Assembly (NCBI GenBank): GCA_949825045.1
Contig: OX463809.1
Coordinates: forward strand, 7,033,501-7,097,500
Length of the DNA stretch: 64,000 nt
Reading direction: 5' to 3'
Origin: Argyresthia goedartella
Lineage: Eukaryota > Arthropoda > Insecta > Lepidoptera > Argyresthiidae
Shown: piece after piece, positions 58,093 through 64,000 of the stretch
Layout: the number at the start of each line of letters is the position of its first letter
How positions within the stretch are numbered: position 1 is the first letter of the stretch
Program-made: the position numbers and the translations under genes
Notes under the pieces: model-generated
Told to the model about the DNA's origin: nothing
Databases searched by the model: none
Seen by the model: the letters and a program-made list of their open reading frames with translations, nothing else

Positions 58093-60180
58093 AATAATAA
58101 TTGTACATATGCGCAATAATTTACTGTGCATATGTACATGTATTGAAAAGTGACTACTGCGCATTTAAGGCCACCACTCATAACGTGTGGCGCGACTTAT
58201 ATCAAGCTGTTCATTTAGTCCGGGTATCAAGCTGTTAATTTAGTTCATTAAATATTTAATTAGATTTGACGCCCTCAGAATTGCACATAATGAAGCATTT
58301 AAGATTCTAAGTTCCCAAGCTAAGAAAATCCTATGTCCGCAGACCAACACCAAGCAAGTATTCACTACAGAATTGAGGTACTTCCAAGTGCTTAATCAAG
58401 AAATCGATTCGTTGCGCAGTCAATGCCGATCTATCGTCCGAAAGCGTTGTAAAAGCAAACTTCAGAAATAGTGATGGGGGCACGACCAAGGAGCCCGGCG
58501 CAAGGCCAGCACTCGGCAGGTACTTTATCAACAACAATCGATATACGAATCGAAATTGCAGCACTTGTGTATGTTAGAATTGTATTTTGGGATATGCGGC
58601 TTGAATTTGAAACTTTATTTGCCGTTTTTTTATTTTGGGAAGAGATGCAGGAAATAATAGGAATAATAAGTGTTGTAGAATATAAACGTGTCTAATTAAA
58701 GGTAAGAAACAATAAGTATGATGCAATTTCGGGAGTTGAATGGAAAAGATACAAACCAACGAAAGACAATGAACCATTGAAGGAATTAAACTGGACAAAA
58801 TGTTATACAGAGGAAGGCGATGCCCGTGATGCCGACAAAAGAGGTATCTTATGTAATAAAACCTGCGCGCTTTCTCTGTGGCTACATCAAAGGGATCCGG
58901 CTTCACGCACGTGCTGTCTATCTCACTGTTCTCAGTAAGGGCGGTCTAATGAATGGTCAGTAGCTTCGTTACTCGATGCTATCACGGTTCAATACTATAT
59001 GATATACGTTGCAAGCATCTTTTTAACGGCTAGTATTTAATCGCACATCAAAACGGATTTTCACAGCAAAAAAGGATCAGCAACAACACTTTTTATGTTT
59101 TAAGTATTTTTGTTGATCTTAAATGTTCAACCTAATACGAAGGATAAAGGGGGCTTCGCTTCGCTCCTCCTCCTCCACCTTACCGTAGTATTTTGCCCTG
59201 ATATTTGCTGTGAAAATCAGTGTATTTGATGTGCAAATCAGTATTATTGATGTGCAGTTTAATATTCCACGTTCTTAACCTTAACCCTTAATCAGTTTCA
59301 GGGAAATATTATATTCCCATCAAACATTTTCAACCATATGGGATGGTAATAACCAATGTGGATAATGTGTGTGCTCATTGTGTCACCAAATTGTTTATCA
59401 TATAACAAATCAAAATAACTCGAAGTTTCAATATTTTGAAGTAAAATAAAGATCTCGTAACCACAACAAATGATGTTTTAAAAGATATATTTTCAACAGT
59501 AACAAATCTTACGATGGAATGGATACCGTGATATTAATAATGGGCAAGTGAAAGAACCCAATACTTCATCAGATATCGAACCTGCTACACTGCCACCGGA
59601 TAAGGGTCTACAATTTGCCTATTAACCTTATGCCCATTATCTCGGGGCTCGCGTTTCTGGGCCGACAATTTATGGGCTGCGATTATTCTCGGCGGCCCTT
59701 TGCTTTACGTCTTGTAACTGCTCCCTAGCGTTCGGAAATACCAGTTCTAATGTAACGAACAAACAGTGGGGCGGTCAGCAGCTGGCTGGAATGCGGGCCA
59801 TCCTACCGCGCATAAAGTATTTCTGGACGAACGCGGAACCGAACGCTTCACTTTTGAACTCGCTTCTAACTCGAAGGAAAATGCTGACATGTTGTGTCGC
59901 TGGTGGCTTTATGCACCGCTTATGGGCTTCAACGATTGGCCGAGGGGCATTCCGCTGAAAGGGCCCTAAGTGGCCTAGATGACAGAGGTAATGCCGATGA
60001 AGTCGTTAAACCAACGGAATGGCGATAACATAACGAGACAGCAGTCAATGAATCTGTTCTGGATGAGTAAAAAGCAAAATTGGAACACCACAGACTCGAC
60101 AAAAAACGGATACATTTGCAGTTACCGTATTGGCGGTTGGCCAGATGCTGTTAGCGTGGAGTCTAATAATTTCATTCATA
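58093..60180. other. Intergenic DNA with unassigned open frames
   Basis: A plus-strand open stretch at 59766-59969 (FTFELASNSKENADMLCRWW) is less AT-rich than its surroundings. No splice sites or family could be assigned. Confidence 0.35.
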
Positions 60181-60843
60181 AGTAATATTATACTTGCGAA
60201 AGTTTGTGTTTGTTGTTTGCGTTTATATTTTTAATAACAATAACAATAACTCTTTTACGCTGAAACAGCTGCATGGATTTGAATGAAATTTGGTATGTAT
60301 ATAGCTTAAACCCTGACTTAACATATAGGTTATCTTTTATCCCGAAAAATAATTACTGTTCCCGTAGGATGCTCATACGATGAAATTTGGAATGTATATA
60401 GCTTATACCCTGACTTAACATGTAGTCCTCCTAGTTTAATAATTGCGAAAGTTTGTTTGGTGTGTTTTTAAATGTTTGTTTCTCTTCACGCTGAAACGGC
60501 TGGACGGATTTGGATGAATTTGGACTGTATAAGGCTTATACCCTGACTTAACATAAGCTATCTTTTATCACGAGAAATAATAACTGTTCGCGTAGGATGA
60601 ACATGGATGAAATTTAGAATGTAATGTATATATAGCTTACTACCTTTTACTCGCGACCGCGACCGCGTGATATTCAGTTTTACGTCATGCTTTGGAACGT
60701 GCCAGAAAAGGGAGTACTTAAGAGCTCTCCTTACATTATCTTTTTCAACTGTCGTGAAATCATTTACTCCTTCTTTTGGCACATCTCAAAGCACGACGTC
60801 AAACCGAATACCACGCGGGCGCAGCCGCGGGCAAAAGCTGGTT
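60181..60843 (+). mobile_element. Non-autonomous Helitron-like repeat, two partly nested copies
   Basis: The 5' word TTGCGAAAGTTTGT appears at about 60195 and 60433. The second is preceded by TCCTCCTAGTTTAATAA, a TC start. Both copies contain ACGCTGAAACRGCTG and TATACCCTGACTTAACAT. The 3' end CGCGGGCGCAGCCGCGGGC can form a hairpin and is followed within a few bases by CTGG, fitting the hairpin plus CTRR rule for Helitrons. No TIRs or target duplication are expected or seen. Confidence 0.7.
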
Positions 60844-61659
60844 TTATCCATACGATGCTGTTGATTCTTATACTAAATGACACTCAAACTATTTCAACTA
60901 TATCATGAGTTATTTAAATGTTTCTGTGCTAGTTGGAATTCAATTTACTGTCGCCAGTTTCTTTATCGCAGACGAAAAATTGGTGCCACTTGCATCCACT
61001 GGAAGTTCTCCAGACCTCGTTTCCGAAATTGTGTCTCGTGATGTTAGCTCGGGCACCTTGCCAGGGCTCCGCCTCGCGTAGCCTTTTCCCTCTGCCCGAG
61101 CCCTCGCCGCATCGCTTCGATACGCTTCATCGGCATTCCGGGAAACAACCCAGGAGAGTAACTATCCCCTGGACACTGCGAGTTTCTCATAACGCTTGAA
61201 CTATTACTGCCGGGGGAGAAAAATTAGGTGACCTATAAACGCTGTATTAAAAACTTTCAGGCTTCGCTGGAAACTCGGCTTATTATGTGCAATTTCTGAA
61301 CCTGAAGTACAGGCTGAGGTTAAGTAAGCTACGTTGGGTCACTGTTGTTTATAGCAAGAAATCTTTAAAAAAGTCTTAGATTCTCAACGAACCTGAGCTA
61401 TGTAACTTTTTATGACCCTTTACTTTTTTATGGCATTCTCAGCATCCATCTATCAGACTTCGACTCCGGAGTGTAACGAAGCTATTTTTAACACGCTTTT
61501 ATTAGCTTGGGTTGTATGTATGTATGTAACGGAATCTTTGAACTTAATTATCACCAGTTTCCAGAAGTCTGATTAATTTGAAACTTTGCATACGTATCAA
61601 GGACCGATGACAATGCAATAATTTGATAACAGTTTCCCATTATCCTTATTAGGACGGCC

Positions 61660-61770
61660 AGGATTAATACATAGCAAAATGTTGTTTACAAAGTTATTGG
61701 TGCGACTACTTTCAAACTTCATGTATGTAACCAGGTGCATTCATAAGTTTGTACGTGGTATTGAAAGAAT
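61660..61770 (+). repeat. Dispersed repeat R4, copy 3
   Basis: TAGCAAAATGTTGTTTACAA, GTAACCAGGTGCATTCATAA and GTTTGTACGTGG. It directly precedes the Helitron helicase fragment. Confidence 0.65.
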
Positions 61771-61809
61771 TATTGTATCGACGCCCCCTTACATATTGAT
61801 TTAACTCGT

Positions 61810-62006
61810 TTGCGACAGCTGAAAACCTCGGACGCTTGTTTTGGAGGCATAAACGTGATTCTCTTTGGTGATCTAATGCAGTTACCACCTGTTCGAGGAC
61901 ATCAAGTTTTTCAACAACCAGAATACATGAAGCCAGCTACACATTTGTGGCGACAGTTCGGTCTGATTGAACTTAAAGCGTGGGGTGCATTTTACTACTT
62001 TTCATA
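61810..62006 (+). pseudogene. Helitron Rep/helicase fragment (Pif1-type helicase)
   Basis: About 57 codons read FGGINVILFGDLMQLPPVRG, then VFQQPEYMKPATHLWRQFGL and IELK. GDLMQLPPV is the Walker B/motif III segment of the Pif1-like helicase found in animal Helitrons. Both flanking parts of the helicase are missing. The words GCGTGGGGTGC and GCACCCCACGC form a wide inverted pair just downstream (61978-62072). Confidence 0.8.
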
Positions 62007-62297
62007 ACTCTCCTCTCATAGATAGTTGCCAATAGAATGGTTGTTACATTTACTTTATCAAGCACCCCACGCTGTTTACTCTGAATGGAATTCTTTTGTT
62101 AATTACTTAAACTTTATTATAATTTTATTTTGAGGTGATAAATTCTGATTTATTGTTCGATCTTCTACTACTGTATTATAAACTATCTGAAATTAAAAAT
62201 TATTTTCTAATTTTTAGTTCGGTTAGCTATAAAAGCGTGTTTTTTTAGTTTTTTTAAACTATTATTTATTCAATACTTGGTGAGTCGGACTCACGCA

Positions 62298-62702
62298 CCT
62301 AGGGTTCCGTACCTATTAAAACGTCAAAAAACACGTTTGTTGTATGGGAGGGAGCCCCTTAAATATTTGTTTTATTTTAATTTATTTATTTATTTTTAAA
62401 GTGAATATATAACTCAATATTCTGTGAATATTTCAAGCGTCTACCTGTTGCCGTTATCAATATCGACCAAACACGGGGAAAAAAACGTTTGTTGTATGGG
62501 AACGTCCTTAAATATTTATTTTATTCTGTTTTTTAGTATTTGTTGTTATAGCGGCAACAAAAATACATCATCTGTGAAAATTTCAAGTGTCTAAATATTA
62601 CGGTTCATAAGATACAGCCTGGTAACCCACGGACGGACGGACGGACAGCGGAGGCTTAGCAATAGGGTCCCGTTTGGCACCCTTCGGGTACGGAACCCTA
62701 AA
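62298..62702 (-). repeat. GGTTCCGTACC-family repeat (copy 5)
   Basis: A long copy from AGGGTTCCGTACC (62301) to CCCTTCGGGTACGGAACCCT (62680-62699), with GGACGGACGGACGGACAG at about 62630. The two ends are inverted. Confidence 0.7.
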
Positions 62703-63629
62703 AATATCAATTGAAATGAGATTGGTTGCATTTCATCATGTTCTCAGCGATAACTAGAGATATTTAAACTAAGTTAGTGTTACTAGTTTACAACCGGGTA
62801 TTGACGCTGTTGATTTTAAAATTTACGTAACAAAAAGAGCTACAGCTCAACTGAGACACAGTTCATAAACTATTCAGTGTCTCGCCCAATTCGAAATAGC
62901 TCTCTTGATGACACGAGACAATAGAGGGGATTACTCAATCGTGTCTCCCAATGAGTCAGACGTAGCGAGGTTGATTCGGATTGACGTTAATCGCGCGACT
63001 TGAACTCAGCCAAACATGTTGAACTCTTGAAATAACTTCAAATTGCCTTGAGTCAGCATTTCGGTAAGCTTCGAAGGTTCAAGATACGTTGGCCGCACAG
63101 CAGGCGAAGGAGTGGTAGAACTTCCGTGACGTACGTCAGGGTTAAGGTTAAAAGCGAGTTCACTGAATACTTCAGTAACTGAAGCTATTTTGAAGCGAAT
63201 AATGATGGCTATAGTTTTATATCAGTACCTGCATTTATATGAGAAATTCCATAATTTTCTGTTTTAGAACATCTGTTATTAAAGCTGATGTTACAAGTTG
63301 AAGGAACTCTGCAATGGCACGTGCTTATCACACTACAGACAACACAAATAACAGTAAGGTACTAGATAATGCAATAACAGATAACGGTATGGAATGTGAA
63401 GGGTCACTAAATTCAAACAATAGAACCAAAGTAGATCGATGTAACTGAGGCGTATCAAAAATTCAGTAGTAGTATATGTTACGCTCGTGGAAAATATTGA
63501 TTATCTTATCATTAATTTCAAGACTAGGTACTGTAAATGGTCATAACTGACAGTTTAGTGCTTCTAGACTGATGGTATTATAGTTCAAAGTGTGAAATTA
63601 CTTCTAGTTGCGCAACAAAAAAATTTTTT
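62703..63629. other. Intergenic DNA, nothing recognised
   Basis: No open frame above chance and no recognised repeat until R3 copy 3. Confidence 0.45.
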
Positions 63630-63960
63630 TTCGAATCCATACTCCACCATGAAGTCATCTACAGATTTGATTTTTGTGTTAACGTTTATTGAGTATTTAA
63701 ATAAGATTTTCACTAAAGGGAAACGCGATTGGATGAAATTTTCTCGATAGAATTTAATTACGATAACACCTCTAAATTGTTTTATTTTTTCCTGTAATTC
63801 TGAAATTACATTGTGGAACTGCGTTCAAAATGTAGATATTATGTAATCGCAAAATCTCATTAAAAAACTTATTAAAGAAATAGCATAGTTTATTTTTAAA
63901 CAATTTTTTTGTGGTATAGCACTACGTTTTTTATTTTTTCCCGATTCCGTCCCTATCACA
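63630..63960 (+). repeat. Dispersed repeat R3, copy 3
   Basis: TACTCCACCATGAAGTCATC, GTTAACGTTTATTGAGTATT, AAATAGCATAGTTTATTTTT and GGTATAGCACTACGTTTTTT align with copies 1 and 2. It lacks their GCGCATT end and stops near the window edge. Confidence 0.7.
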
Positions 63961-64000
63961 CTGCGGGTCTTTCCGCCTGGAGTAACGGGGACCTTTGCAC

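Noticed and set aside
59766..60185. Two consecutive plus-strand frames as a small host gene
   Set aside because: Neither has a recognised domain, the frames differ and no intron joins them convincingly.

Overview
This is a eukaryotic, almost certainly insect and probably moth or butterfly (Lepidoptera), genomic window. The grounds are spliced genes with GT-AG introns, AT-rich intergenic DNA, (ATT)n-tailed tRNA-type SINEs, a BEL/Pao LTR element, a DD37D (maT-type) mariner, and repeats with the Helitron-like termini common in Lepidoptera. No bacterial gene, operon, CRISPR array or rRNA is present. The species is inferred, not shown.

Two multi-exon host genes, both on the minus strand, can be assembled from the sequence with matching splice phases. 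(1) 1555-14321: a retinol dehydrogenase/short-chain dehydrogenase (RDH11-14 type), five coding exons, 336 aa. Its roughly 10 kb second intron holds a nested insertion: a pogo/Tigger-like MITE (6516-12754, TA target duplication) split by a BEL/Pao retroelement (6670-12558, 545-bp LTRs, TATGT duplication). The pol of the BEL copy has lost its reverse transcriptase. (2) 21757-40331: an apical junction component 1 (AJM1/ajm-1) homologue, nine coding exons, 770 aa, with a CpG-rich first exon and a large C-terminal exon carrying a MYND-like zinc cluster. Its intron 1 contains a single-exon 424-aa gene of unknown function on the same strand (37989-39263), a 40-bp satellite of 24 near-identical units plus one longer variant, and an inverted pair of dispersed repeats. 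Its intron 4 contains decayed tandem copies of the 3' part of exon 4.

Region by region. 1-1.5 kb: repeats, including three 88-bp units. 1.5-14.3 kb: RDH gene with nested transposons. 14.3-21.7 kb: SINEs, a broken non-LTR retrotransposon, foldback elements. 21.7-40.3 kb: AJM1 gene and its intronic gene. 40.3-64 kb: intergenic or unresolved DNA built mostly of transposon debris (maT mariner, two SINE families, GGTTCCGTACC-family repeats, a 29-bp minisatellite, MITEs, Helitron ends and a Helitron helicase fragment). No convincing host exon was found in that last part.

The two host genes have no obvious functional link: one is a membrane-anchored oxidoreductase, the other an epithelial junction protein. 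No new multi-gene system was recognised. The observations most worth following are the exon-derived tandem array inside AJM1, the intronic 424-aa gene, the reverse-transcriptase-less BEL copy nested in a MITE, and the homogeneous 40-bp satellite whose unit can fold into two small hairpins.
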